From assembly GCA_910574835.1 (NCBI GenBank), contig CAJTDE010000040.1, forward strand, positions 1 to 35,038: a stretch of DNA of 35,038 bases, written 5' to 3'. The DNA comes from Clostridia bacterium. GTDB taxonomy: Bacteria > Bacillota > Clostridia > Lachnospirales > Lachnospiraceae. Positions 1-9,273 of this stretch are shown here, piece after piece. The notes under the pieces are model-generated. The model saw only the letters and a program-made list of their open reading frames with translations, was not told the DNA's origin and did not search any database. How positions within the stretch are numbered: position 1 is the stretch's first letter; each line of letters begins with the position of its first letter. A program made the translations under genes and the position numbers.

Positions 1-540
1 GTCTGCTGTGCCCATCTTCTCCGTGAATTAACGGGGATTGATGAAAATCATCCGGATCAGAAGTGGGCATCTGCATTTATAGACCTTTTACTGGAAATGA
101 AAAAGGCCAAAGAGAAAGCTGTAGAGAAGGGAAAGGACTCTCTGAGCTATTATCATTATCATAAGTTCGATAAGAAGTATGATGAACTTATTGAACAGGC
201 CCGGAAGGAAAATCCGCTTTCCGAAACCACGGAGAAAAAACGCGGACGGAAGAAAAAAGGAAAAATCCTTGCCCTGGCAGAACGCCTTGCGAATTACAAG
301 GCCTCAGTCTGCCTTTTTATCCATAACTTCAATGTCCCGTTTGATAACAACCAGGCGGAACGAGATCTGCGGATGATAAAGGTGAAAACCAAAGTATCCG
401 GATGCTTCCGAACTGAGGAAGGTGCTAGAGATTATCTAAAAATCATGTCCTACGTTGGTACAGCACATAAGCAGGGATACAATGCTTACGAAGCAATCAG
501 AAATGCAATCTCAGGTCATCCTGATTTCATCTTTGAATAA
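1..540 (+). CDS. IS66-family transposase, C-terminal part (5' end outside window)
   Basis: The frame is open from base 1, so the first methionine at 97 is internal and not a start; the gene begins before the window. About 179 residues are visible. They contain a basic linker (KKRGRKKKGK) and the C-terminal DDE-domain block FDNNQAERDLRMIKVK, whose glutamate is the third catalytic acid of IS66 TnpC transposases. The 'CFRTEEGA' and 'YVGTAHKQG' stretches also fit this family. The protein would catalyse DDE-type strand transfer at the element ends. No frameshift is visible in this part. IS66 elements usually also carry small tnpA and tnpB genes upstream, which would lie outside the window. Confidence 0.9.
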   Translation, partial: VCCAHLLRELTGIDENHPDQKWASAFIDLLLEMKKAKEKAVEKGKDSLSYYHYHKFDKKYDELIEQARKENPLSETTEKKRGRKKKGKILALAERLANYKASVCLFIHNFNVPFDNNQAERDLRMIKVKTKVSGCFRTEEGARDYLKIMSYVGTAHKQGYNAYEAIRNAISGHPDFIFE

Positions 541-560
541 GGGTGGTTCTGAATAGTTAC
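1..560 (+). mobile_element. Right end of an IS66-family insertion sequence
   Basis: The transposase stop is at 538-540 and the sequence GGTTCTGAATAGTTAC ends at 560. Read on the other strand this begins GTAAC, and IS66 elements characteristically begin GTAA, so 560 is the likely outer edge. The 8 bases after it (561-568, CTGAAATA) would be the target duplication expected of this family. The left end is outside the window, so neither the terminal repeat nor the duplication can be confirmed here. Confidence 0.6.
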
Positions 561-594
561 CTGAAATAAAATTATATAAATGCCAGAAGTATGA

Positions 595-672
595 CAGGCA
601 TCCGGGAACCAGAATTGCATAGCGATTGGCCGGATGCCTGTTGCTGATGAAAGTTGATTTCTAAGTCAGCAA
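595..672. other. Two consecutive hairpins between the IS66 end and the ATPase gene
   Basis: 595-605 (CAGGCATCCGG) pairs perfectly with 630-640, leaving a 24-nt loop. Immediately after, TTGCTGA at 641-647 pairs with TCAGCAA at 666-672. Neither is followed by a T-run, so these are not clear intrinsic terminators. The phrase CCAGAAGT(A/G)TGA occurs twice, just before the first hairpin (582-593) and again near 706, close to the next gene. Function unknown. Confidence 0.5.
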
Positions 673-763
673 CGCATGGCAGTAAAAGAAAATTCGTTGT
701 AAATTACCAGAAGTGTGATAAGATAAAATAGAGTATGAAAGAAACCGATGGGAGGTGCGGAGC

Positions 764-2461
764 ATGGCAAGAACGATAAGCATCGGATGTCAGGATTTTG
801 AGACCCTTCAAAGAGGAGGATACTTTTACATTGATAAGACGCCATTTATAAAAGAGTGGTGGGAAGAAGGAGATATTGTAACCCTCATAACACGTCCAAG
901 GCGATTTGGGAAAACCTTAAATATAAGTATGACCGAGCAGTTCTTTTCCGTAAAATATGCAGGCCGTGAAGAGTTGTTTGAGAACCTTGCCATCTGGAAA
1001 GAGGAAAAATACCGGAAGCTTCAAGGCACCTATCCGGTAATCAGTCTTTCCTTTGCCAGCATCAAGGATTCCAATTATGAAACAGTACGCAGAAAGATAT
1101 GCCAGATATTGACAAACCTCTATTCCAACTGCCGCTTTTTATTAGAGACAGAATTACTGGATGAAAAGGAAAAAAGCTTTTTTGCATCCGTATCAATCGA
1201 TATGGATGATGTGACAGCTACATTGGCGCTCCATCAATTATCTGGCTATCTGTCCCGATATTATGGAAAAAAAGTGATTATTCTTCTGGATGAATACGAT
1301 ACCCCTATGCAGGAAGCTTACGTATACGGATATTGGAAAGAACTGGTATCTTTTACCAGAAGTATGTTCAATGCGGCTTTCAAAACGAACCCTTATCTGG
1401 AGCGGGCAATTATGACGGGAATCACACGTGTAAGCAGAGAATCGATTTTTTCCGATCTGAATAATTTGAAGGTGATAACGACGACTTCCGATGAGTATGC
1501 GGATTGTTTTGGATTTACGGAGGAAGAGGTTTTTAAGGCATTAGAAGAATTTGAAATACCTGACAGAAAGTCCGAAGTAAAAAAATGGTATGATGGTTTT
1601 ACTTTCGGCAGTAAAACAGATATCTATAATCCGTGGTCGATTTTGAATTATCTGGATGCAGGAAAGCTTGGAATTTATTGGGCTAACTCAAGCTCAAACA
1701 GTTTGGCAGGAAAATTGATTCGCGAAGGAAGCGCAGACATCAAGCAGGAATTTGAGGAATTGCTTTCGGGCAAATCCATCATAACCCCCATAGATGAACA
1801 GATAGTATATGGAGAATTGGATGGAAGCGAAGAAGGAATCTGGAGTCTTTTACTTGCAAGCGGATATCTAAAAGTACTTCACTATGAAGAAGACTGGGAG
1901 TCCGTAGACGCCCCGAACTATGAATTAACACTTACAAACCGTGAAGTAAAGCGGATGTTTCATACAATGGTAAGAGGGTGGTTCCGAAAAGCAGGAAGAG
2001 AGTATAACGGTTTCATCAAAGCGCTGTTAGCCGACGACTTAAAAGCCATGAACCACTATATGAACAAAGTAGCCCTCACTACATTCAGCGCCTTTGATAC
2101 CGGAAAAAAGCCCTCCGAAGCCGCCGAACCCGAGCGATTCTATCACGGCTTCGTCCTGGGACTCTTAGTAGAGCTGTCCGATCGTTACACCATAACCTCC
2201 AACCGCGAGAGTGGTTTCGGCCGCTACGATGTAATACTGGAGCCAAAACAAAAAGATGACGGAATCATTCTGGAATTTAAGGTCCAGGACCCCGACGACG
2301 AAAAAGAGCTGTCAGACACAGTAAAAGCCTCCTTACAGCAAATAGAAAACAAAAAATACGAAACCATCCTAACAGAAAAAGGAGTACCAAAAGAAAAAAT
2401 ACGAAAATACGGCTTTGCCTTCTGCGGAAAACAAGTACTAATCGGAAAACACCCCAACTAG
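764..2461 (+). CDS. AAA-ATPase-like protein with C-terminal PD-(D/E)XK nuclease domain
   Basis: The product is 565 residues. ATG at 764 is preferred over the in-frame GTG at 755 because GGGAGGT at 750-756 lies 7 bases before it. The N-terminus has the family signature GGYFYIDKTPFI. A Walker A-like loop RPRRFGKT (about 44-51) is followed by Walker B VIILLDEYD (171-179). The C-terminus carries a PD-(D/E)XK nuclease core: D489 in GRYDV, E504-x-K506 in LEFKV, then a QQ helix at 525-526. Such proteins (AAA-ATPase_like plus a DUF1703-type nuclease domain) occur in many copies in gut Clostridia and Bacteroidetes. A role in mobile-element or conflict biology is suspected but unproven. It is monocistronic and converges on hisK. 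Confidence 0.85.
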   Translation: MARTISIGCQDFETLQRGGYFYIDKTPFIKEWWEEGDIVTLITRPRRFGKTLNISMTEQFFSVKYAGREELFENLAIWKEEKYRKLQGTYPVISLSFASIKDSNYETVRRKICQILTNLYSNCRFLLETELLDEKEKSFFASVSIDMDDVTATLALHQLSGYLSRYYGKKVIILLDEYDTPMQEAYVYGYWKELVSFTRSMFNAAFKTNPYLERAIMTGITRVSRESIFSDLNNLKVITTTSDEYADCFGFTEEEVFKALEEFEIPDRKSEVKKWYDGFTFGSKTDIYNPWSILNYLDAGKLGIYWANSSSNSLAGKLIREGSADIKQEFEELLSGKSIITPIDEQIVYGELDGSEEGIWSLLLASGYLKVLHYEEDWESVDAPNYELTLTNREVKRMFHTMVRGWFRKAGREYNGFIKALLADDLKAMNHYMNKVALTTFSAFDTGKKPSEAAEPERFYHGFVLGLLVELSDRYTITSNRESGFGRYDVILEPKQKDDGIILEFKVQDPDDEKELSDTVKASLQQIENKKYETILTEKGVPKEKIRKYGFAFCGKQVLIGKHPN

Positions 2462-2570
2462 TAGTCCGTACCGGAAATCCACCATTTGAAGCACCCACAA
2501 CATCCAACATCAACAAACAAAATTCCAAAAGCTTTTAAAGCCACTTCCACATAAATACCCACCACAACCA

Positions 2571-2780
2571 GGTGAGGACCGAGAGCATGGCGGCAGTCTT
2601 TTCCGATATCAAGTGTCCGGCTGTTCGCATACACGCTGTCTGATATGAGCGTACATTATTACAAAACATTCCCAAAGCCAAGCCCTGCAAAAATAATGTA
2701 CGTTCAGAGCAGACAGCGTGTATGAGAACCGTCCGAACACAGATATGGAAAAGGCTGCCGCCATGCTTTCGGTCCTCACC
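2571..2780. repeat. Long inverted repeat (90-bp arms) between convergent genes
   Basis: Arm 2571-2660 is the near-perfect reverse complement of 2692-2780. The outermost GGTGAGGACC/GGTCCTCACC and innermost GTACATTATT/AATAATGTAC blocks match exactly; in between there are scattered substitutions and a few indels. The loop is 31 bases (2661-2691). It occupies most of the 331-bp gap between the ATPase and hisK stops and holds no gene. It would form a very long hairpin in either transcript. It may end transcription from both sides, or be a palindromic mobile unit; there is no clear target duplication. The rest of the gap, 2462-2570, shows nothing recognisable. Confidence 0.85.
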
Positions 2781-2792
2781 GTCCGTCCCCAA

Positions 2793-3599
2793 TCAATCTA
2801 ACGCAACAAACACAGCCTCCCTCCCCCGAAATACAGTAAAATACCGAAACCCACAATCCCGCAGCACATCCCGAGCCGTATCCATAAATCCCCCCACATA
2901 CTCCGCCGCATGAGCATCCGACCCCATCGTCACAATCTCCCCGCCCAGCTCCCGATACCTCCGCAAAACCTCCGGACATGGATTCGGGCACCCAAGCCCC
3001 GCCTTATACCCCCCGGTATTCACCTCAATCCCTTTCCCATGCGAAATCAAAAACCGCAGAATCTCATCCATCAAATCCCCATAATCCCCATAAAAAAAAC
3101 GCTTAGGCTCCAAAGGCGCATACCGCACAATATAATCCAGATGTCCATAAACATCAAAATCATCAAAAGCCTTCATATTCTCCAGCGTAATCTCCAAAAA
3201 CCTCCGAATCCCATCCTTCGGAGCACAATCCTCCCAAAACGAAGCATAATAAGGGTCCTTCCCATCCATCAAATGCGTAGACCCAATCACAAAATCAAAG
3301 GGATACTGCCCCACATAAGAACGGTAAAGCTCCCCAAGGTGCGGCTGCAGCCCAAGCTCCACCCCGAACCCAATCTCAATTCTTCCCTCATAAGCGGAGC
3401 GAAGCTCCAAAATACGTTCCAGGTAAGCCTCCGTATCCAGCACAAAACACACATTATCATAAGGATAATCCGCATCAAAATGATCCGTAAAACAGACCGC
3501 AGAAAGCCCTTTAAGAAGCCCGGTCTCAACGATCTGCTCCGGCGCAGTATCACTATCCCCGGAAAAAGAAGAATGTAAATGAAAATCCGCCTTCAACAT
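2793..3599 (-). CDS. hisK: Histidinol-phosphatase, PHP family
   Basis: The product is 268 residues. ATG at 3599 is chosen because GGAGGTGG sits 5 bases upstream and the protein then starts directly with MLKADFHLHS, as PHP enzymes do; the open frame continues to 3752 but the extra residues fit nothing. Metal-binding PHP motifs are present in order: H7-x-H9 (DFHLHS), FTDH with H40, a glutamate in GFGVELG, STH, GHLD, and SDAH near the C-terminus. The family hydrolyses L-histidinol phosphate in histidine biosynthesis. PHP enzymes with other phosphoester substrates look alike, so the substrate is inferred. It stands alone, not in a his operon. Confidence 0.8.
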   Translation of the reverse strand: MLKADFHLHSSFSGDSDTAPEQIVETGLLKGLSAVCFTDHFDADYPYDNVCFVLDTEAYLERILELRSAYEGRIEIGFGVELGLQPHLGELYRSYVGQYPFDFVIGSTHLMDGKDPYYASFWEDCAPKDGIRRFLEITLENMKAFDDFDVYGHLDYIVRYAPLEPKRFFYGDYGDLMDEILRFLISHGKGIEVNTGGYKAGLGCPNPCPEVLRRYRELGGEIVTMGSDAHAAEYVGGFMDTARDVLRDCGFRYFTVFRGREAVFVALD

Positions 3600-4034
3600 A
3601 TCCACCTCCAAAGAAAAATTCAATCCTACCTGTATCTGAACAAAGCCCGCCAACCCGAAGTACGCATCAGCAAGAAGTCCGCAAAGCATAAATTCAGCCT
3701 CCGGCATATCCGCGTTTTTCTTAATAGTAGTGGAAGAACCGGAAAAAGGCAAGACAGAACTTCACATTCATTTACGGAGGCAGCAGAACAGAAAAAAGCA
3801 AACATTGCATCGATAAAGCAGAAAAATAACTGAATTTTCAAACTATTTTCCTGCTTTTTCTGATTTCCCCACAAGCCAATCAGAGCATATCCAAAATGTA
3901 AGCATAAAATTTCAATTAGGTCTTGAAATTTTTAAAGGGATTCGGTACAATTAATACCAGATTGCGGGCTTTTCCCAAAAAGAGGGTCCGCAGGAAAAAA
4001 ATAAATAAAATTTATTTTTAGGAGGAATTGAAAA
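3600..4034. other. 435-bp divergent spacer between hisK and gap
   Basis: It holds the gap promoter (3923-3951) and leader. A weak hairpin AGCAG...CTGCT lies at 3817-3855, followed by TTTTC and of no obvious use. A small stem, TGCGG 3963-3967 with CCGCA 3988-3992, lies in the gap leader. No convincing gene is seen, and no clear promoter for hisK was found. Confidence 0.5.
3923..3951 (+). promoter_or_regulatory. Promoter of gap
   Basis: TTGAAA (3923-3928), a 17-bp spacer, then TACAAT (3946-3951) make a strong sigma-A promoter. The predicted start near 3958 gives a leader of about 75 nt with a small hairpin at 3963-3992, ending in the AGGAGG ribosome site at 4020-4025. Confidence 0.8.
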
Positions 4035-5048
4035 ATGGCAGTAAAAGTAGCAATCAACGGTTTCGGACGTATCGGAAGACTTGCATTCAGACAGATGTTT
4101 GGTGCAGAAGGCTACGAAGTAGTTGCAATCAACGATTTAACAAGCCCCAAGATGCTTGCACACTTATTAAAATATGATTCTTCTCAGGGTAAGTACGCTC
4201 TGGCAGACAGCGTATCTGCAACAGAAGATTCTATCGTAGTTGACGGAAAAGAGATTAAGATCTATGCAAAGGCTAACGCAGCAGAGCTTCCCTGGGGAGA
4301 CCTGGATGTTGACGTAGTTCTGGAGTGTACAGGCTTCTACACCTCCAAGGACAAGGCATCCGCACACATCACCGCAGGCGCTAAGAAGGTTGTTATCTCC
4401 GCTCCGGCCGGAAATGACCTGCCTACAATCGTTTACAATGTAAACCATGAGACATTGAAGAAAGAGGATACTGTAATTTCCGCAGCTTCCTGTACAACAA
4501 ACTGCCTGGCTCCTATGGCAAAGGCTCTGAATGACCTGGCTCCCATCGAGTCCGGAATTATGTGCACCATCCATGCTTACACAGGCGATCAGATGCCTCT
4601 GGACGGACCGCAGAGAAAGGGCGACCTTAGAAGAAGCCGTGCGGCAGCTATCAACATCGTTCCCAACAGCACAGGCGCAGCTAAGGCAATCGGTCTGGTT
4701 ATTCCGGAACTGAACGGCAAGCTCATCGGCGCTGCACAGCGTGTACCGACCCCCACAGGTTCCACCACTCTGTTGTTTGCAGTTGTAAACAAGAGCGTAA
4801 CCAAGGAAGAGATCAACGCAGCTATGAAGGCAGCAACCACCGAGTCCTACGGCTACACCGAGGATGAGATCGTATCCAGCGATATCGTTGGCATGAGATT
4901 CGGTTCTCTGTTCGATGCAACTCAGACTATGGTTTCTCCGCTTCCCGATGGAAAGACCCAGGTAGAGGTTGTTTCCTGGTATGACAATGAGAACTCCTAC
5001 GTTTCTCAGATGGTTCGTACAATTAAGTACTTCGCTGAGTTAGCATAA
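4035..5048 (+). CDS. gap: Glyceraldehyde-3-phosphate dehydrogenase
   Basis: The 337-residue product has normal length for type I GAPDH. It catalyses the phosphorylating, NAD-dependent oxidation of glyceraldehyde-3-phosphate in cytoplasmic glycolysis. The Rossmann motif INGFGRIGR starts at residue 7. The acidic residue D34 in AINDL predicts NAD over NADP preference. SCTTNCLAP holds the nucleophile C153, and H180 in CTIHAY activates it. AGGAGG lies 9 bases before the ATG. A consensus promoter upstream and a strong terminator downstream suggest a largely separate, highly expressed transcript. Codon use looks optimised, as expected for an abundant enzyme. Confidence 0.98.
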   Translation: MAVKVAINGFGRIGRLAFRQMFGAEGYEVVAINDLTSPKMLAHLLKYDSSQGKYALADSVSATEDSIVVDGKEIKIYAKANAAELPWGDLDVDVVLECTGFYTSKDKASAHITAGAKKVVISAPAGNDLPTIVYNVNHETLKKEDTVISAASCTTNCLAPMAKALNDLAPIESGIMCTIHAYTGDQMPLDGPQRKGDLRRSRAAAINIVPNSTGAAKAIGLVIPELNGKLIGAAQRVPTPTGSTTLLFAVVNKSVTKEEINAAMKAATTESYGYTEDEIVSSDIVGMRFGSLFDATQTMVSPLPDGKTQVEVVSWYDNENSYVSQMVRTIKYFAELA

Positions 5049-5140
5049 TCAGGCGGTTTGGCAGATTAGAGCAGACGGAAGATGTACGGGAATTAAGATT
5101 ACTGTTCACATTGTGGCCAGTAACGAATTAAGACCTTTAA

Positions 5141-5170
5141 GGGTCCGGTCTTTGGACCGGACCCTTTTTT
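5141..5170 (+). terminator. Intrinsic terminator after gap
   Basis: GGGTCCGGTC (5141-5150), loop TTTG, GACCGGACCC (5155-5164), then six T. It is a perfect 10-bp GC-rich stem, a textbook rho-independent terminator. Confidence 0.95.
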
Positions 5171-5283
5171 CCAACATACAAAAAGCGCAGAAGGAACGCA
5201 TCTGCGGATGCGGTACGGCGCCCGTATGATGGGTAGAGAAGTACCTTCTTTACCAACCATAAAGAAAGCAGGAGGCAGATAAC

Positions 5284-6507
5284 ATGGGATTAAATAAAAA
5301 ATCAGTAAACGATATCAACGTAAAGGGAAAACGTGTCCTGGTAAGATGTGATTTCAACGTACCCTTAAAGGACGGCAAAATCACAGACGAGACACGTATC
5401 AAAGCAGCCCTTCCCACCATTCAGAAATTAATCGACGACGGCGGAAAGGTGATTCTCTGCTCCCACCTGGGAAAAGTAAAGAACGGACCCAACGAGGGCG
5501 AGTCCTTGGCGCCCGTTGCGGAGCGTCTGGCTGAGAAGCTCGGCAAGCCGGTAAACTTTGTATCCGATTACAACGTAACAGGCGAGGCCGCAACAGCAGC
5601 CGTAGCAGCTATGAACGAGGGCGATGTAGTGCTCCTTCAGAATACACGTTTCCGCGGCAAAGAGGAAACTAAGAACGGTGAGGACTTCTCCAAAGAGCTT
5701 GCCGATCTCTGCGATGTATACGTATGCGACGCATTCGGTTCTTCCCACCGGGCACATGCTTCCGTTGCAGGCGTAACCGATGTAGTCCGTGCAAAGGGCG
5801 GCGAGTGCGCCGTTGGCTACCTGATGCAGAAGGAGATTGATTTCCTTGGAAATGCGGTGGAGAACCCCGTAAGACCTTTCGTAGCCATCTTAGGCGGCGC
5901 AAAAGTTGCAGACAAGCTGAACGTAATCGCAAATCTGCTGGAGAAGTGCGATACCCTGATCATCGGCGGCGGTATGGCTTACACCTTCTTAAAGGCACAG
6001 GGCTGCGAGATCGGAACCTCTCTTGTGGATGATGAAAAGCTTGACTACTGCAAGGAAATGATTGCAAAGGCCGAGAAGCTTGGCAAGAAGCTGCTGCTTC
6101 CGGTTGACACTACCATTGCCGCTGAGTTCCCGAACCCCATTGACGCAGAGATCGAGGTTTCCGTAGTGGATTCCAATGCAATCCCGGCAGACAAGATGGG
6201 TCTCGATATCGGAACCAAAACCGCAGAGCTGTACGCAGAGGCAGTAAAGTCCGCTAAGACCGTTGTATGGAACGGACCTATGGGCGTATTTGAGAATCCC
6301 ATTCTGGCAAAGGGAACCATCGCCGTAGCAAAATCCCTGGCTGAGACAGACGCAACCACCATCATCGGCGGCGGCGATTCCGCAGCAGCCGTTAATCAGC
6401 TGGGCTTTGCGGATAAGATGAGCCACATTTCCACAGGCGGCGGCGCCTCTCTGGAATTTTTGGAAGGCAAAGAGCTTCCGGGTGTAGCGGCGGCAGACGA
6501 TATGTGA
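5284..6507 (+). CDS. pgk: Phosphoglycerate kinase
   Basis: The 407-residue product is slightly longer than the usual 390-397. It transfers phosphate from 1,3-bisphosphoglycerate to ADP in cytoplasmic glycolysis. The N-terminal substrate motif RCDFNVP lies at 21-27. The basic-patch segment CSHLGK, the hinge region GGAKVADK and the nucleotide-binding GGGDSAAAV follow in the expected order. AGGAGGCAG precedes the ATG by about 8 bases. It lies behind the gap terminator with 113 bp in between, in which I see no clear promoter, so it may depend on readthrough or on a non-canonical promoter. tpiA follows after 209 bp of structured spacer. Confidence 0.98.
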   Translation: MGLNKKSVNDINVKGKRVLVRCDFNVPLKDGKITDETRIKAALPTIQKLIDDGGKVILCSHLGKVKNGPNEGESLAPVAERLAEKLGKPVNFVSDYNVTGEAATAAVAAMNEGDVVLLQNTRFRGKEETKNGEDFSKELADLCDVYVCDAFGSSHRAHASVAGVTDVVRAKGGECAVGYLMQKEIDFLGNAVENPVRPFVAILGGAKVADKLNVIANLLEKCDTLIIGGGMAYTFLKAQGCEIGTSLVDDEKLDYCKEMIAKAEKLGKKLLLPVDTTIAAEFPNPIDAEIEVSVVDSNAIPADKMGLDIGTKTAELYAEAVKSAKTVVWNGPMGVFENPILAKGTIAVAKSLAETDATTIIGGGDSAAAVNQLGFADKMSHISTGGGASLEFLEGKELPGVAAADDM

Positions 6508-6516
6508 TAGCTATGA

Positions 6517-6669
6517 GCAGTGCCGGGGCAGGCAGTGACAAATTGACTGCTGGCAGGCAGATTTGTCAATGACTGTCCCGATAGGGCGACAGCCCGACAA
6601 TGAGGAAAATCTTTGATTTTCCGAGTTGGGCACTGCGGGGAACAGGCGATAGCCCAAATTGGGCACTGC
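6517..6669. repeat. Repeat-rich structured spacer between pgk and tpiA
   Basis: Several perfect hairpins are packed here: TGACAAAT (6536-6543) with ATTTGTCA (6561-6568) around an inner CTGC/GCAG stem, and GGAAAATC (6604-6611) with GATTTTCC (6615-6622). GCAGTGCC (6517-6524) can pair with either GGCACTGC at 6629-6636 or the copy at 6662-6669. The TTGGGCACTGC block is directly repeated. No gene is present. It may be a mosaic of small palindromic units, or RNA processing or stability sites that set pgk and tpiA levels apart. Confidence 0.7.
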
Positions 6670-6716
6670 AAAGTGAATGATATGGAATAAGAATTGACAA
6701 AAAGGAGAATAGAACA

Positions 6717-7466
6717 ATGGCAAGAAAGAAAATCATCGCCGGCAACTGGAAGATGAACATGACCCCCAGCGAGGCAGTAGAGCTGGTGAATACCTTAAAG
6801 CCCCTGGTAGCAAATGACGAAGTGGACGTTGTATTCTGCGTACCGGCAATTGACATTATCCCGGTTTTGGAAGCAGCAAAGGGTTCCAACATCCAGGTAG
6901 GCGCCGAGAATATGTACTTTGAGGAGAAGGGCGCTTATACAGGCGAGATTTCTCCGGCAATGCTCACAGACGTAGGCGTAAAATATGTTATCCTTGGACA
7001 TTCCGAGAGAAGAGAGTACTTCGGCGAGACCAACGAGGATATCAACAAGAAGATGCACAAGGCATTTGAGCACGGCATCACTCCCATTATGTGCTGCGGC
7101 GAATCTCTGACACAGAGAGAGCAGGGCGTAACGATGGATTTCATCCGTCAGCAGGTAAAAGTAGGCTTCCTGGGAATCACCGCAGAGCAGGCTAAGACAG
7201 CCGTGATTGCATACGAGCCGATCTGGGCTATCGGAACCGGCAAGACCGCAACCACCGAGCAGGCACAGGAAGTATGCGCCGATATCCGTAAGTGCATCGC
7301 TGAGATTTACGACGAGGCAACCGCAGAGGCTATCCGCATCCAGTACGGCGGTTCCGTCAATGCCAACACCGCAGCAGATCTGTTTGCACAGGCAGACATC
7401 GACGGCGGTCTGGTAGGCGGCGCGGCTCTGAAACCGGATTTTGGCAAGATTGTAAACTATAAGTAA
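6717..7466 (+). CDS. tpiA: Triosephosphate isomerase
   Basis: The 249-residue product is of normal length and interconverts dihydroxyacetone phosphate and glyceraldehyde-3-phosphate. All active-site residues are in place: N10 and K12 in AGNWKMN, H95 in LGHSERR, and E167 in [11 protein letters not shown]. The phosphate-binding loop YGGSV lies near the C-terminus. AAGGAG lies 9-10 bases before the ATG. Its position directly after pgk reflects the common clostridial glycolytic cluster; the usual next genes (phosphoglycerate mutase, enolase) are absent here. Confidence 0.98.
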   Translation: MARKKIIAGNWKMNMTPSEAVELVNTLKPLVANDEVDVVFCVPAIDIIPVLEAAKGSNIQVGAENMYFEEKGAYTGEISPAMLTDVGVKYVILGHSERREYFGETNEDINKKMHKAFEHGITPIMCCGESLTQREQGVTMDFIRQQVKVGFLGITAEQAKTAVIAYEPIWAIGTGKTATTEQAQEVCADIRKCIAEIYDEATAEAIRIQYGGSVNANTAADLFAQADIDGGLVGGAALKPDFGKIVNYK

Positions 7467-7502
7467 GCGATAAGCAAACAGAATATTAAATATGGATTTA
7501 AA

Positions 7503-7530
7503 GGGGCTGTCTTATTTTGCGGCAGCCCCT
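7503..7530 (+). terminator. Probable terminator after tpiA
   Basis: GGGGCTG (7503-7509) pairs with CAGCCCC (7523-7529), extended by one G-U pair, around a loop containing TTATTTTG. There is no strong T-run after it, so it may be weak or act with the next hairpin. Confidence 0.6.
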
Positions 7531-7625
7531 GTTATCTGATTCTTAAGAAAACATTATTCCAGGCCGCAGAATGAACAGGAACTAAAAACGGTCTAAAATA
7601 TCCTTATTTGCAGAAAAAGGTGTAA

Positions 7626-7668
7626 ATACAAAATTTGTGCTCCACTGTTCAGTGGAGTATTTTTGTAT
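7626..7668 (+). terminator. Terminator hairpin upstream of the M24 peptidase gene
   Basis: CTCCACT (7640-7646), loop GTTC, AGTGGAG (7651-7657), then TATTTTT. An outer ATACAAAA/TTTTGTAT pair (7626-7633 with 7661-7668) extends the stem and makes it workable on both strands. Confidence 0.75.
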
Positions 7669-7750
7669 ACAGAAAGCACAACATAGATAGCCTCATTTGC
7701 CCATATCAGGAACAGGCAGGGAAAGCAGGCTATCAGGAAAGAGTGAAAAT

Positions 7751-8821
7751 ATGAATCAAGACAGAAAAAAACGTATCATCGCCAATATGAAGCAGGAAGG
7801 CTTATCCCAGATCATCGTATCCTCTACGGCCTCAATCTATTATCTGACGGGCCTGTGGATCGAACCCCACGAGCGGATGATAGCCCTGTACCTGGACGAT
7901 GGGGGACAGTCAATCTTATTTGGAAATGAGATCTTCGGCATTGCGCCTCAAGAGGGTCTGCCTCTTTACACCCACAAGGACGGGGAAAATCCCGTGGAAG
8001 AGCTTGCAAAGCACGTAAAAGCAGGCTCCCTGGGCATTGACAAATTCTGGTCCAGTAAATTCCTTATCAGCCTTATGGATCTGCGCCCGGATGTGAAGCC
8101 GGTTCATGGCTCCGCGCCTGTGGACAGGGCCAGAATGTTAAAGGATGCACAGGAAATCGAAGCCCTTCGCCGCAGCTCCTCCCTGAATGACGAGGTTATG
8201 GAGCTTATGATTTCCCGGGTAAGGGAGGGGGCTGTGGAAAATCAGCTTGCCGCCCAGGTAAACCGCCTCTATCTGGAGCGGGGGGCCGACTGTGAGGGCA
8301 CGCAGCTGGTATGCTTTGGCCCAAACGGGGCCGATCCCCACCACAACGGCGACGGCACGGTGCTGAAGCCGGGAGACAGTGTGATCTTCGATATTTTCAT
8401 CCCTTTTGGCCGCTATTGGTGTGATATGACCAGAACTGTTTTCTATAAGGAAGCGGGAGAGGAGCAGCGCAGGGTCTACGATCTGGTAAAAAAGGCGAAC
8501 CTGGCGGCTATCCAACGGATCAAACCCGGCGTATTCCTGTCCGAGCTTGACAAAACGGCCAGAGACATAATCACCGAGGGAGGCTATGGCCCCTATTTTA
8601 CCCACCGCCTGGGCCACGGCGTCGGCCTGGAATGTCACGAGCCGCCCGATGTGGGAAGCGCCTCAGAATTTCCCCTGGAGCCGGGCATGGTATTCTCCGT
8701 AGAGCCGGGCATCTACCTCCCCGGAAAATTCGGCGTTCGTATCGAAGATCTGGTACTTGTGACAGAAAACGGCTGCGAAGTACTGAATAAGGCTTCCAAG
8801 GACCTGCAGATTGTGGAGTAA
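7751..8821 (+). CDS. M24-family Xaa-Pro aminopeptidase/dipeptidase
   Basis: The product is 356 residues. ATG at 7751 is chosen, with AGGAAAG about 9 bases upstream; an in-frame TTG at 7697 has no ribosome site and adds unrelated residues. An N-terminal creatinase-like domain (1-135) is followed by the pita-bread catalytic domain. All five metal ligands can be assigned: D214 (IFDIF), D225 (CDMTR), H289 (LGHGVG), E318 (SVEPG) and E332 (RIEDL). The enzyme removes or splits residues next to proline in cytoplasmic peptides. Aminopeptidase P and prolidase cannot be separated by eye. The oligopeptide importer just downstream makes a shared role in peptide use plausible, though separate terminators and a promoter divide them. 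Confidence 0.88.
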   Translation: MNQDRKKRIIANMKQEGLSQIIVSSTASIYYLTGLWIEPHERMIALYLDDGGQSILFGNEIFGIAPQEGLPLYTHKDGENPVEELAKHVKAGSLGIDKFWSSKFLISLMDLRPDVKPVHGSAPVDRARMLKDAQEIEALRRSSSLNDEVMELMISRVREGAVENQLAAQVNRLYLERGADCEGTQLVCFGPNGADPHHNGDGTVLKPGDSVIFDIFIPFGRYWCDMTRTVFYKEAGEEQRRVYDLVKKANLAAIQRIKPGVFLSELDKTARDIITEGGYGPYFTHRLGHGVGLECHEPPDVGSASEFPLEPGMVFSVEPGIYLPGKFGVRIEDLVLVTENGCEVLNKASKDLQIVE

Positions 8822-9273
8822 AATAATGGAAGGTGATTTGATTGCGCCATCGCATAAGCGATAGCCGATGTTCTTAACGAACTGACATTGACGAGTGAAC
8901 CAATGTCATTAACTTAAACCTCAGAAGAATATATTATGCAACTGAAATATGAGGTTTTTCAGGTATGCTTTATAGCCGAAATTCCTTAAGTTAATACCTG
9001 TGCAGTCAATGCGGCGCAGTATAAATCGCCTGCTTTGAATGAATATAATAAATATATTATACTTATACAATCGTAAAAGTACTGCCTTGAATTTCAATCA
9101 TACACGGTAATAACAGAAAGTAACCTGTTCCCTTTGAGGAAGACGGTTACTTTCTTACATTTTTACGATTTTGTATAGAATTGTTGCTAAATAGTTAAGA
9201 AATCAACAATACAATAGCGACTTCACCGCTGAAAAGCGCTAAAAAGTTTTTTTCCAACAAATCCGATTCATAA
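8822..9273. other. Long spacer with several hairpins before the opp promoter
   Basis: No gene is seen. Perfect small stems occur at ATCGC/GCGAT around 8850-8863, at TGACATTG 8883-8890 with CAATGTCA 8901-8908, and at AAACCTCA 8916-8923 with TGAGGTTT 8950-8957, the last followed by a short T-run. An ATTGTTG/CAACAAT pair lies near 9179-9210. The first few probably end the peptidase transcript. The function of the others is unknown. Confidence 0.5.
9120..9156 (+). terminator. Probable intrinsic terminator
   Basis: GTAACC (9120-9125) pairs with GGTTAC (9145-9150), and TTCC with GGAA inside it, followed by TTTCTT. It lies about 120 bp before the opp promoter. Confidence 0.6.

Noticed and set aside
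2910-3833. Long plus-strand frames opposite hisK
   Set aside because: They are antisense shadows of the skewed composition and show low-complexity P/I/R/K protein with no motifs; hisK on the minus strand has full PHP motifs.
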